Assembly (NCBI RefSeq): GCF_000317575.1
Contig: NC_019748.1
Location: 2,686,501 to 2,750,500 of the forward strand
DNA length: 64,000 nt
Direction of reading: 5' to 3'
Source: Stanieria cyanosphaera PCC 7437
Lineage (GTDB): Bacteria; Cyanobacteriota; Cyanobacteriia; Cyanobacteriales; Xenococcaceae
The position numbers were made by a program, and so were the translations under genes. A model generated the notes under the pieces. That model did not search any database and was not told the origin of the DNA. It saw nothing but the letters and a program-made list of their open reading frames with translations. Shown one piece after another: positions 57,568 through 64,000 of this stretch. Position 1 is the stretch's first letter. Each line of letters starts with the position of its first letter.

Positions 57568-57960
57568 ATGGTAACACAACAAATCAAAGCAGGTCAAAAA
57601 ATCACTCTAACCTACGAAGACAGAGAGTTTGAGGTAATAGTAATCGACCCACACGGGTTAGGGCGTAACCAACCTCTAATCGGATTCGGCTTCAGAATGG
57701 CAGAGCGTCATATTGGGATAAAACACAACACCTTGTCAGACTGGCTAATGAAAGAATCAGTGTTTGAGAGTGGTCGAAATAACGAGTCCTACAGCTTGAA
57801 ACTACCTTCTGGTAAGCGTTTGAGGGTGGTGGAAATCCTGGGAACAGATAATAACGAGTACATGGTCATCGAAGCATCAGATTGGGTAGATTTAGCTGGC
57901 GATGTAAGCGTAGGTCAATATCTTGCAATATCTTACCCTATGCCCTCACCCAGACTCTAG
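57568..57960 (+). CDS. Hypothetical 130-aa element protein
   Basis: 130 aa, not recognised. AGGAGGG at 57557-57563 is 4 nt from the ATG. N-terminal beta-rich part (IKAGQKITLTYEDREFEVIV), then MAERHIGIKHNTLSDWL at about 48-64, which could be a helix-turn-helix-like segment, and a second beta-rich part. No Cys. Its long structured 5' region suggests regulated expression. Possible regulator of the element; this is a guess. Confidence 0.75.
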   Translation: MVTQQIKAGQKITLTYEDREFEVIVIDPHGLGRNQPLIGFGFRMAERHIGIKHNTLSDWLMKESVFESGRNNESYSLKLPSGKRLRVVEILGTDNNEYMVIEASDWVDLAGDVSVGQYLAISYPMPSPRL

Positions 57961-58070
57961 ATAAAACTCATGAGAGCAAGACATATTTGACTCTATTCCT
58001 TGCCCCAACCGAATTTACAACACCCTCCCAGTGAAACGAGAGGTGTCCAACAAAAGCTTCTTCAATCTGA

Positions 58071-58111
58071 GCCTGATATTTGTGTATACTACCCTAACAG
58101 GCATTTTTTTT
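58071..58111 (+). terminator. Possible terminator after the 130-aa gene
   Basis: GCCTG / CAGGC arms with a 22-nt loop, then A and eight T. The stem is short, so strength is doubtful. Confidence 0.5.
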
Positions 58112-58131
58112 CTTAACGTCTGCGTACAAAG

Positions 58132-58362
58132 TCATTGACCTTCGGAAAATAATCGCGTCATAAAGCGTTGATCTAAATCTTTAGGGGTTCTCTTAGGAAC
58201 ACTATAGTGATTTCCACTTAGTCGCTTAGTCGGAAACTCTAGACCTTGCGTAGGATGAGCATACATCTCCGTTCTCAAGGAAGGTTTATAGACCTTGGGG
58301 TACGAAGTTCTGTTGGTTGTTTTTAGCTTGGTAGCTTGACTACAACGATTACATAGAGACAT
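58132..58362 (-). CDS. Small basic Cys-containing ORF, antisense in the element
   Basis: 76 aa from ATG 58362; a GTG at 58374 would add four. Starts MSLCNRCSQATKL with a CNRC pair and is rich in Lys, Arg and Pro. A weak GGAAAAG precedes the ATG. It is the only minus-strand frame of note in the element. Could be a small DNA- or RNA-binding protein or may not be expressed. Confidence 0.35.
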   Translation of the reverse strand: MSLCNRCSQATKLKTTNRTSYPKVYKPSLRTEMYAHPTQGLEFPTKRLSGNHYSVPKRTPKDLDQRFMTRLFSEGQ

Positions 58363-58374
58363 AATCTTTTCCAC

Positions 58375-58578
58375 AAGGTCTAGCCTTTCCTAGAAAGAAA
58401 AGCTGCGAGTTTAACCACAACCTCTAGAGGCTAGAGAAAAGAGTATGAGTGTTTTCCTTTCTTGTTTGTAAGTTGTAGATATTTGGAAAGTCTAGACCCT
58501 TCGGGACAGAGTACAAGTTATTCACACGACGACTTAACGACGACATACAAACCTTAGAGGTTTAGCCGTAGCCCGAAG
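58375..58578. other. Repeat-rich region upstream of the helicase, candidate origin
   Basis: About 200 bp dense in symmetry: AAGGTCTAGCCTTTCC (58375-58390) is nearly complementary to 58485-58501; AGAAAGAAAAG pairs with 58451-58462; palindrome CCTCTAGAGG at 58421-58430; CTTCGGG / CCCGAAG at 58499 and 58572; AAACCT-TAG-AGGTTT at 58549-58563; tandem ACGACGAC at 58526 and 58537, 11 bp apart. Location just before a replicative helicase suggests an origin or its control region. Inference only. Confidence 0.5.
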
Positions 58579-58818
58579 TTTAACAAAGAGTTTTCAGTTG
58601 ATGCCAAATGATATAGGAAACTTAAAGTATCCGTCAGTTAAATAATGCTTGTTGTGCAGCTATGGTGGCAAGTTTTAATGCTCCGTGATAATTTAAGTAA
58701 AACTCATTATTATATCATTTTTATTTACTATCTTCAAGAAGATTATGCTATAAAAAAGCGAGAGTCGTTCACTCCTCGGTGGATCACCCTCGCAAAAAAT
58801 CAATCATTTTGTTTAAAT

Positions 58819-60831
58819 ATGAATCAAAATTTTAATCTGAGCAATGGCTCAACCTGCTCTCCTAATTATGGTTATAATCACCATAATAGTCAAGTTAACT
58901 CCAAAAAAGATATTGGTTCTCTTACTCCTTATCAGACAGAATTAGACCACAAATTTCTCCTCACTACTCCTCAAGAAGTTTCAGGCTTTTTAGCAGGAAA
59001 ACATCGAGTTGAATATGCTTATCATAATGAGCAAAAAGTCTGGCGATTCTGGAATGGTAAATACTGGGAAAAAATAGATGATTTAGCCTTTAAGCAGCTT
59101 ATCTTAGCTGAAATAGATGCTTTAGGAGTTGAATATAAAAATAATCGTTTTATAGAGGAAACAATAGAACTGCTAAAAACCAAACTTTTAAAAGCAGAAT
59201 GGCAAACATCTAATCCTAAACAATATATTAATTTTAATAATGGTGTTTTAGACCTAAAAAGAGGAAAACTATCTTTACATCAACCTGGATATGGCTTTAC
59301 TAGTTGTTTAGAACATCACTATAGTGACTGGAAGATTGACTCAAAAAACTTAATTGAATGCACCCAAAAATACGCTCCAAACTTTTATCGGTTTGTGCTA
59401 ACAGTTCAACAAAATAAGGTTGAACAAGTCGAATTATTTTTAGCTGTAATTAATTCCATCCTTACCTATAAACTTAGTGAATTTCAAAAGTTTATTTATT
59501 TAATAGGACAACCTGGTTCTGGGAAAGGAACATTGATGAGATTATTGGAAAAAATTGTAGGCAAAACCAATCATGAATCTACTACTTTGAAAGGATTAAC
59601 TAACAAATATGAACTTGCCAAAATTATTGATAAACAATTAGTTCTTTGTCCAGATGAAGATAAGCAATTTGGGGATTATGGCAACTTAAAAGCAATGACT
59701 GGTGGAGATAGTATTTCCTATGAACAAAAGTATAAAGACCCTGCTAGTGCTAAATTTGATGGTTCTTTAGTTATTGGTAGTAATAGTGATGTTTTTAGTG
59801 GTGATACTCAAGGAATTATTAGAAGAATCTGTTTAATAGCTTTCCTTAGTTCAATTCCTACTCATCAAAGAAATAACCAAATTGAAACTTTGCTTGAAAA
59901 AGAAATAGACATGATTATTAATTTAGCTCTTTCCATGAGTGATGGAAGGGTAGCTGAGTTAATTAACAATGCTGGTAAAGGTAGTAACTCTGAAGCAGAG
60001 AATTATCTCTGGCAGCAGAAATGTCAGAGGGATTCTGTTGCTGCTTGGATTGATGAATGTATCAGTTATGATCCGAATGCTGAAGCTTATGTTGGCAACA
60101 ACAATAGTGCTACAGATCGGCTGTATCCTAACTATCTTCGTTATTGTCAAACAAATAACTTGCATCCTGTGTCTGTAACTAAATTTTCTACTGAGATAGA
60201 CAAACTTTGTAGCGAACTAGATTGGAATATTGAACGAAAAAGAGATAGTCAAGGACAGAAAATACGAGGTCTTAAAATTAAAACTCAGTTAGAGCAAAAT
60301 GCATACTTAGGTCTACAGGATGTAGACTGGAGTGTAGGGTTGAAACCCTTACCAAATCAGGATAGTGTAGACTATGTAGACTTATCAAATAAAAAAGGTT
60401 TAGTAGAAAAACAAAATTGCTCCTCATTAGAAAAAAGTTTACCTCAAAACTATACACAGTCTACACAACCTATACAGGGAGAGACTTGTAAGTCTACACC
60501 TGATTCTACACCCAGTCTACATCACGTGTTCACTTCTTCTGTTAGGGATGAAATAAATACTTCTGAGTTACAAGAGAATACTGATGTAGTTACATCGATA
60601 GAATCAACTCGTCAAGTTGACTCCGATAGTTTCAAAGTGGGAGATAAGGTAAGGATTATACACTCATCTTTACCAGAGTGGAGAAAGAGATGGATTGAAC
60701 CTGATGAAATAGCAAAGATAGGCGGTCTAGATTTTATGGAGAGCGTTGAACGAGTAATGTACTCAGTAGTACTACCTTCGGGTTCACAACACCTTCTTGA
60801 AGCTCATCAATTAGAGAAGGTGGATGGTTGA
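58819..60831 (+). CDS. D5/P4-type SF3 replicative helicase
   Basis: About 670 aa from ATG 58819. The frame is open back to 58645, but those 58 residues look non-coding and include a branched hairpin at 58758-58793 (GCGAG / CTCGC), so the later start is preferred. D5_N-like region at about 70-200 (YINFNNGVLDLKRGKL), Walker A GQPGSGKGT at 230-238, Walker B-like LVLCPDED, then MTGGDSISYEQKYK and an Arg finger region IIRRICLIAF: an SF3 helicase. No archaeo-eukaryotic primase domain is seen. A Ser/Thr-rich linker (about 500-605) precedes a C-terminal SH3-like VGDKVRIIHS ... VVLPSGSQHLLE. Probably replicates the element. Confidence 0.9.
   Translation: MNQNFNLSNGSTCSPNYGYNHHNSQVNSKKDIGSLTPYQTELDHKFLLTTPQEVSGFLAGKHRVEYAYHNEQKVWRFWNGKYWEKIDDLAFKQLILAEIDALGVEYKNNRFIEETIELLKTKLLKAEWQTSNPKQYINFNNGVLDLKRGKLSLHQPGYGFTSCLEHHYSDWKIDSKNLIECTQKYAPNFYRFVLTVQQNKVEQVELFLAVINSILTYKLSEFQKFIYLIGQPGSGKGTLMRLLEKIVGKTNHESTTLKGLTNKYELAKIIDKQLVLCPDEDKQFGDYGNLKAMTGGDSISYEQKYKDPASAKFDGSLVIGSNSDVFSGDTQGIIRRICLIAFLSSIPTHQRNNQIETLLEKEIDMIINLALSMSDGRVAELINNAGKGSNSEAENYLWQQKCQRDSVAAWIDECISYDPNAEAYVGNNNSATDRLYPNYLRYCQTNNLHPVSVTKFSTEIDKLCSELDWNIERKRDSQGQKIRGLKIKTQLEQNAYLGLQDVDWSVGLKPLPNQDSVDYVDLSNKKGLVEKQNCSSLEKSLPQNYTQSTQPIQGETCKSTPDSTPSLHHVFTSSVRDEINTSELQENTDVVTSIESTRQVDSDSFKVGDKVRIIHSSLPEWRKRWIEPDEIAKIGGLDFMESVERVMYSVVLPSGSQHLLEAHQLEKVDG
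60310..60521. repeat. TGTAGACT iteron cluster within the helicase gene
   Basis: The 8-mer TGTAGACT or its complement AGTCTACA occurs at 60321, 60366, 60375, 60458, 60491 and 60514, with near copies at 60310 and 60503. The first group reads one way and the second the other; 60366 and 60375 are 9 bp apart. They fall in the part encoding the low-complexity linker. Six perfect 8-mers in about 210 bp is far above chance. Confidence 0.75.
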
Positions 60832-60869
60832 GTTCGTAAGCTAAACAAGGAGTACCAATAAAAATGAAG

Positions 60870-60927
60870 AGCTACTCTAAACCTTGCAATATTTTACCAT
60901 ATACTTACCCTTGAGTAGCTTTCTTTC
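60870..60927 (+). terminator. Possible terminator after the helicase gene
   Basis: AGCTACTC (60870-60877) and GAGTAGCT (60913-60920) form an 8-bp stem with a long loop, followed by a T-rich stretch broken by C. About 39 bp after the stop. Confidence 0.45.
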
Positions 60928-61105
60928 CTTTGTCCTGAAAATAAAAACATCCCCCACCGCCAAAAAAAGAGAGATTATGTGACCGAAGTGAGTGTCAAGA
61001 GCTTGATACGTAGTATTTACGAAGTAACTCTGGACGGGAACAAGGGAGCTAATATAATCTCGTATTCGGTGGGAGTGATGTATCTGTACTGCTTTGGTTG
61101 GTTAT

Positions 61106-61285
61106 ATGGATAATATAGGTAACTATTTAATTGCACTTGAACAAGCTAAAGATGCTATTGAGTCAGAAATCGCTTTGCTCGAAGATGTAGAACTAGAACA
61201 GGATAGTAGCTTTAGTCCTAACGACTTAATTTACCTTACTTGCCAGCACCTACTAGTTGTTTACGATCGCTTGCTACAGGAGTGA
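61106..61285 (+). CDS. Small acidic ORF
   Basis: 59 aa from ATG 61106; a TTG at 61094 is also in frame. Sequence begins MDNIGNYLIALEQAKDAIES and is strongly acidic and helical, like small antirepressor or DNA-mimic proteins, but no family is recognised. No strong ribosome site. Last gene before the right att. Confidence 0.5.
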   Translation: MDNIGNYLIALEQAKDAIESEIALLEDVELEQDSSFSPNDLIYLTCQHLLVVYDRLLQE

Positions 61286-61333
61286 TGTGAGCAAGAATAA
61301 TTAGCTTTACTTATATCCGTATTTTTGTACTAT

Positions 61334-61471
61334 ACCTGCCTAAAATCGCAAAATTTGATTAGTTCAATCTCAAAACTGCATACTACAACGCTATACAAAA
61401 TACTACAGTTTTTGTAAGCCACTATTTCAAACCTTTCACGATTTGCAGTTTAAATCGATTTTTAGGCAGGT
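61334..61471. repeat. Nested inverted repeat in the right end
   Basis: Outer arms ACCTGCCTAAAATCG (61334-61348) and CGATTTTTAGGCAGGT (61456-61471); inner arms AAACTGCA (61373-61380) and TGCAGTTT (61444-61451). Part of a ~595-bp stretch without genes (61286-61881), which also has hairpin CCTAGAA-TGCGA-TTCTAGG at 61694-61712 and AAATCC / GGATTT enclosing AGGTA / TACCT just after. Confidence 0.65.
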
Positions 61472-61841
61472 GAAACTTAATTTATGGCTGATTCGTTCAC
61501 TTTTTGAGTGGCTAATTTGCCAAACTTATCGATCATTAGTTGCAGTCGAAATGACGACTGATTTTACCCTTAAAATACTCTGCTTGTTCTATTTGACAGA
61601 ATGACCTGCTTATGTTCTCAGTTATGGTGATAGTTACTATATAAAGCTAGCTTCAAGAAGTTGTATCTAATTTGTAAAGCTTGCTGTATTGAACCTAGAA
61701 TGCGATTCTAGGGGGGTTAAATCCTTCAGGTAGTATGATACCTCCATCGGATTTGACAAGATTACCTATTTGTGTTCTGAGTATTGGTAGAAATAACTAT
61801 ATTAAGAATGGTTATTTAGGGATTGATTTGGACTACGTATT

Positions 61842-61862
61842 TGGGGAATAGTTGGGGAATAG
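61842..61862. repeat. Right arm-type repeats, TGGGGAATAG x2
   Basis: Two copies 11 bp apart (61842 and 61853), ending 20 bp before the right att copy. They share TGGGGA and spacing with the pair at the left end. Confidence 0.6.
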
Positions 61863-61881
61863 ATATAAATCCCAATTTGTT

Positions 61882-61989
61882 TTTTAGGATTAGTGAAAGG
61901 GAGAGAGCGTCAAGAAGGCAAGTGAATACAAGCGATTCAGTAATAAGCGGGTAACGCGATTCGAACGCGCGACATTCACCTTGGCAAGG
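61882..61989. repeat. Right att copy (direct repeat with tRNA-Gly 3' half)
   Basis: Identical to 55561-55668 over 108 bp. Contains the 3' half of the complete tRNA-Gly gene plus 64 bp beyond its 3' end. Confidence 0.95.
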
Positions 61990-62017
61990 TGACGCTCTAC
62001 CGCTGAGCTATACCCGC
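61946..62017 (-). tRNA. trnG-GCC: tRNA-Gly (GCC)
   Basis: 72 nt on the minus strand. Acceptor GCGGGTA / TACCCGC, discriminator T, D-arm AGCTC-AGCGGTA-GAGC, anticodon stem CACCTTG-CCAAGGTG region with loop TTGCCAA (anticodon GCC) and T-loop GTTCGAATC. CCA is not encoded. The 3' half serves as the attachment site of the integrated element and is rebuilt by it. Confidence 0.97.
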
Positions 62018-62063
62018 ATTGAATTTATCACCTTAATCAGTATTACCTAAATTATGTTCACTG

Positions 62064-62732
62064 TCAACTATTTTCGTCTAACAATTTTTTTTCTAGGGCA
62101 AAGCGGACTAATTCTGCTCTGTTGTTGGTTTGAGTTTTTCTTAATAAACTACTGACGTATTTTTCAATAGTTCGAGGACTTAGAAATAAAGACTCTCCTA
62201 TCTCTATATTAGAAAGACCTGTTGTAATTAAATTTAATACTTCTTTTTCTCTATTGCTCAAATGAAATCCATTTGTAGTATTTGACCAAACGGATTTTGT
62301 CGGATTAGAATCAGCTAAAACTTGCTTCACTTGTGAATATCTGATTTCTGATTCAATAGCGTGCGCTCGTTCCAACAAATTCCGAATCATAGCCCCTAAT
62401 TCCTCCATTTCAAAAGGTTTGGGTAAATAAATATCACATCCAGTTTGATAGCCAAGAATTCTTTGCTCAGTACTATTGTACTCAGTTAAGAAAATTACAG
62501 GTATTAATCTCAATTCTGGACGTTGACGAACTTGTCTGACTAATTCATAGCCATCTTTACCAGGCATTTTGATATCAGAAATTAAAAGATGAGGATGATA
62601 CTTGTCTAGCAAGTTGAGTGCTTGTTCTCCATCTTCGGCAGTAATTACCCAATATCCAGACAATTCTAGATAATCATTGATCGCTAACCGAATTCCTGCA
62701 TCATCCTCAGCAATCAGGATTAATAAAGGCAT
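62064..62732 (-). CDS. NarL/LuxR-family response regulator, Ycf29-like
   Basis: 222 aa. Receiver domain at 3-120 with the acidic pair Asp10-Asp11, phospho-acceptor Asp53 (LLISDIKMPG) and Lys105 (LPKPFE). LuxR-type helix-turn-helix at about 155-218: LSNREKEVLNLITTGLSN, then LSPRTIEKYVSSLLRKT. Sequence fits the Ycf29 group of cyanobacteria and red plastids. A DNA-binding regulator; its kinase is not adjacent. Confidence 0.92.
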   Translation of the reverse strand: MPLLILIAEDDAGIRLAINDYLELSGYWVITAEDGEQALNLLDKYHPHLLISDIKMPGKDGYELVRQVRQRPELRLIPVIFLTEYNSTEQRILGYQTGCDIYLPKPFEMEELGAMIRNLLERAHAIESEIRYSQVKQVLADSNPTKSVWSNTTNGFHLSNREKEVLNLITTGLSNIEIGESLFLSPRTIEKYVSSLLRKTQTNNRAELVRFALEKKLLDENS

Positions 62733-62899
62733 AAGCTAGGGTAAAGCTATATTTCCCTGTTTTGTTATTATACTTGAGTATATTCAGATTTTTTTTATAT
62801 TTGAAGGGAAAAAGCTTTTGTTTCTCACATTCTAAGATTAGAGAGTTTAATAGTATTTAGCTAGATTTCAGTTTAACAATTTTGAGGCACGAATTGAGT

Positions 62900-63035
62900 C
62901 GAAAGTAGTTTTCTTTGTGAGGAAGTAAACCGAAAAGCCGAGGGGCTGCAACTGTAACTGAGGAGTCCGAAAACAACCCCGTCTGCTTATTATAAGCAGA
63001 ATACTGTTTACCCGAAGCCTACTTCAACTTAGTCA
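62900..63035 (+). ncRNA. Cobalamin-riboswitch-like RNA
   Basis: Consensus pieces in order: GAGGAAGTAAACCGAAAAGCC (62929 on), GGCTGCAACTGTAAC (62944-62958), GGAGTCCGAAAAC (62962-62974), then CGTCTGC and the stem TCTGCTTA-TTA-TAAGCAGA (62982-63000). Imperfect closing arms are GTCGAAAGTAG (62898 on) and CTACTTCAAC (63019 on). This fits the B12 riboswitch core. The + strand then runs antisense through the cupin gene; the next + gene is dnaE at 63801. No structure search could be run. Confidence 0.55.
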
Positions 63036-63048
63036 GAATTGATTGAAT

Positions 63049-63516
63049 TTAAATAAAATCTTGATAAACAATTAAGTCTGGGCTAATATTAGTAGATTTA
63101 ATTCCTAATTGGGCTTTGACCACTTCTAAGTCGTAAGGAAATGGTCTTTTGACTGGCTGATAATCTTGGGCAAGAGGTTCTCCGTGGCGTAAAACTGCGT
63201 TTACCAAAAAGCAATCTTCAGAGCTTAAATTAATTGCTCCGTGTAAGATTCTCGGTGGAATAGTGATTACTTGTGGTTGATTTTCACTCAAAGGAATATA
63301 TTGATACTGACGATTATATAAAACTACTAAAACAAAACTACCACGTACTACTAAAAGTTGATCTGTTTGATGGCGATGAACAAAAAGGTCGTCTACAGTG
63401 TAGGCAGGAACTTTTACAAGCATAGTCTCGTGACTAGATTGAGGAGTGTAAAACTCTGCCATGCCTCCTTGAATTGATTGTAGCGGTTTGATAGAAATGC
63501 CCTTGACTAGACTCAT
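63049..63516 (-). CDS. Cupin-fold protein
   Basis: 155 aa single-domain beta barrel. Cupin motif 1 region VDDLFVHRHQTDQLLVVRG at about 42-60 has two His and motif 2 is PPRILHGAINLSSEDCFLVN with one His. Similar to sugar-epimerase-like cupins without clear catalytic residues. Its 3' end lies 14 bp from the riboswitch-like RNA on the other strand. Confidence 0.8.
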   Translation of the reverse strand: MSLVKGISIKPLQSIQGGMAEFYTPQSSHETMLVKVPAYTVDDLFVHRHQTDQLLVVRGSFVLVVLYNRQYQYIPLSENQPQVITIPPRILHGAINLSSEDCFLVNAVLRHGEPLAQDYQPVKRPFPYDLEVVKAQLGIKSTNISPDLIVYQDFI

Positions 63517-63800
63517 AGTGTGGTTTTGTCCAATTAGAGTTTTATAGATAGCTTTAGTATAAATACTTTTTTTTAAATATTTGTTTTAAAAGCGACATTT
63601 TATGGTAATGCTTTATTCAATGTAGCAAGATTCCCTAGTAAAAATATAGTATTTCAGTACCAAAATTGATATTGTTGTTTGTATTTTTTTGCTTTAGTTT
63701 TTTAGTACAATAGAACTAATAAAAGAAGTTTTTAGAAAATATTTCTTCTGTAAGTCAAAAATCGTTGCTACAATAACAAACCTCTTCTTCTCAAACAATT

Positions 63801-64000
63801 ATGTCTTTTGTCGGTTTACACATTCACAGCGACTACAGCTTACTTGATGGTGCATCTCAAATTCCACAAATGATAGATCGAGCGATAGAATTAGGAATGC
63901 CTGCGATCGCTTTAACCGATCATGGAGTGATGTATGGTGCGATCGAATTAATTAAGGTTTGTCGGAATAAGGGCATTAAGCCAATTATTGGCAATGAAAT
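63801..64000 (+). CDS. dnaE: DNA polymerase III alpha subunit, 5' end only
   Basis: 66 codons before the window ends. [20 protein letters not shown] and [14 protein letters not shown] are the N-terminal PHP domain of DnaE with its metal-binding His residues ([12 protein letters not shown]). In cyanobacteria the gene may encode only the N-terminal part of a split, intein-bearing DnaE; this cannot be seen here. Confidence 0.95.
   Translation, partial: MSFVGLHIHSDYSLLDGASQIPQMIDRAIELGMPAIALTDHGVMYGAIELIKVCRNKGIKPIIGNE

Larger units (their letters stand above)
55561..61989. mobile_element. Integrative element at tRNA-Gly(GCC), about 6.3 kb
   Basis: Bounded by a perfect 108-bp direct repeat (55561-55668 and 61882-61989) that includes the 3' half of tRNA-Gly; the full tRNA is at the right end. 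Repeat to repeat distance is 6321 bp. Contents in order: small ORF, tyrosine recombinase, structured non-coding DNA, 130-aa ORF, an antisense small ORF, SF3 helicase, 59-aa ORF. No capsid, portal, terminase, relaxase or resistance gene is visible. HIP1 octamers occur inside (for example about 56678 and 57271), so it is adapted to cyanobacteria. Best read as a minimal self-replicating or satellite-like element. Confidence 0.9.

Noticed and set aside
58645-58818. 58-residue N-terminal extension of the SF3 helicase
   Set aside because: Composition unlike coding sequence and contains a branched hairpin; ATG 58819 is preferred.
1-64000. CRISPR arrays, rRNA genes or complete insertion sequences
   Set aside because: None seen: no regularly spaced repeats of CRISPR type, no rRNA sequence, and no transposase with terminal inverted repeats.
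1-64000. Frequent GCGATCGC palindromes as regulatory operators
   Set aside because: These are the HIP1 repeats spread through many cyanobacterial genomes, in genes and spacers alike.

Overview
This is a low-GC cyanobacterial chromosome segment. The evidence is psaA and psaB of photosystem I, a Psb34-like photosystem II assembly peptide, a PucC-family chlorophyll-related transporter, a four-ACT aspartokinase, DUF29, DUF4278 and Uma2 proteins, and frequent HIP1 octamers (GCGATCGC). The genus cannot be fixed from sequence alone; a unicellular or baeocyte-forming lineage such as Stanieria or its relatives is only an impression.

Layout. 0.1-4.2 kb: an alpha-E / circularly permuted ATP-grasp pair, an NAD(P)-binding protein and a LapA-like protein. 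4.2-6.8 kb: a compact ExbB/MotA-like channel with two paralogous one-TM ExbD-like partners. 8.2-10.6 kb: a GGCC-type (NgoPII-like) restriction-modification locus. Its endonuclease is split by an in-frame TAG while its C5 methylase is intact. 10.7-48.8 kb: mostly housekeeping genes on both strands (purN, pcrA/uvrD, lysC, holB, scpA, an NDP-sugar pyrophosphorylase, a fused peptide ABC ATPase, psaA-psaB, egtB-egtD), plus a VapBC-like toxin-antitoxin pair, a sulfatase, a degenerate receiver protein and a secreted double Tudor-knot-like protein. 49.2-52.2 kb: a decayed patch. It holds a frameshifted two-partner-secretion haemagglutinin, an orphan N-terminal piece of a Ser/Thr kinase, and two related C-terminal gene fragments on either side. 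52.4-55.3 kb: dnaK and the Psb34-like gene.

55.56-61.99 kb: a small integrative element inserted at tRNA-Gly(GCC). It is bounded by a perfect 108-bp direct repeat that contains the 3' half of the tRNA. It carries a tyrosine recombinase, a D5/P4-type SF3 helicase, three or four small unknown genes and no recognisable virion genes. Its non-coding DNA is unusually structured: 11-bp-spaced TGGGGA repeats just inside both att sites (candidate integrase arm sites), a 120-nt near-palindromic stem upstream of an unknown gene, inverted and direct repeats before the helicase gene, a cluster of TGTAGACT iterons inside the helicase gene, and a nested inverted repeat near the right end. It reads as a minimal self-replicating or satellite-like element and is the best candidate here for an undescribed system.

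62-64 kb: a Ycf29-like response regulator, a cobalamin-riboswitch-like RNA on the + strand with no + strand gene directly behind it, a cupin gene, and the start of dnaE.
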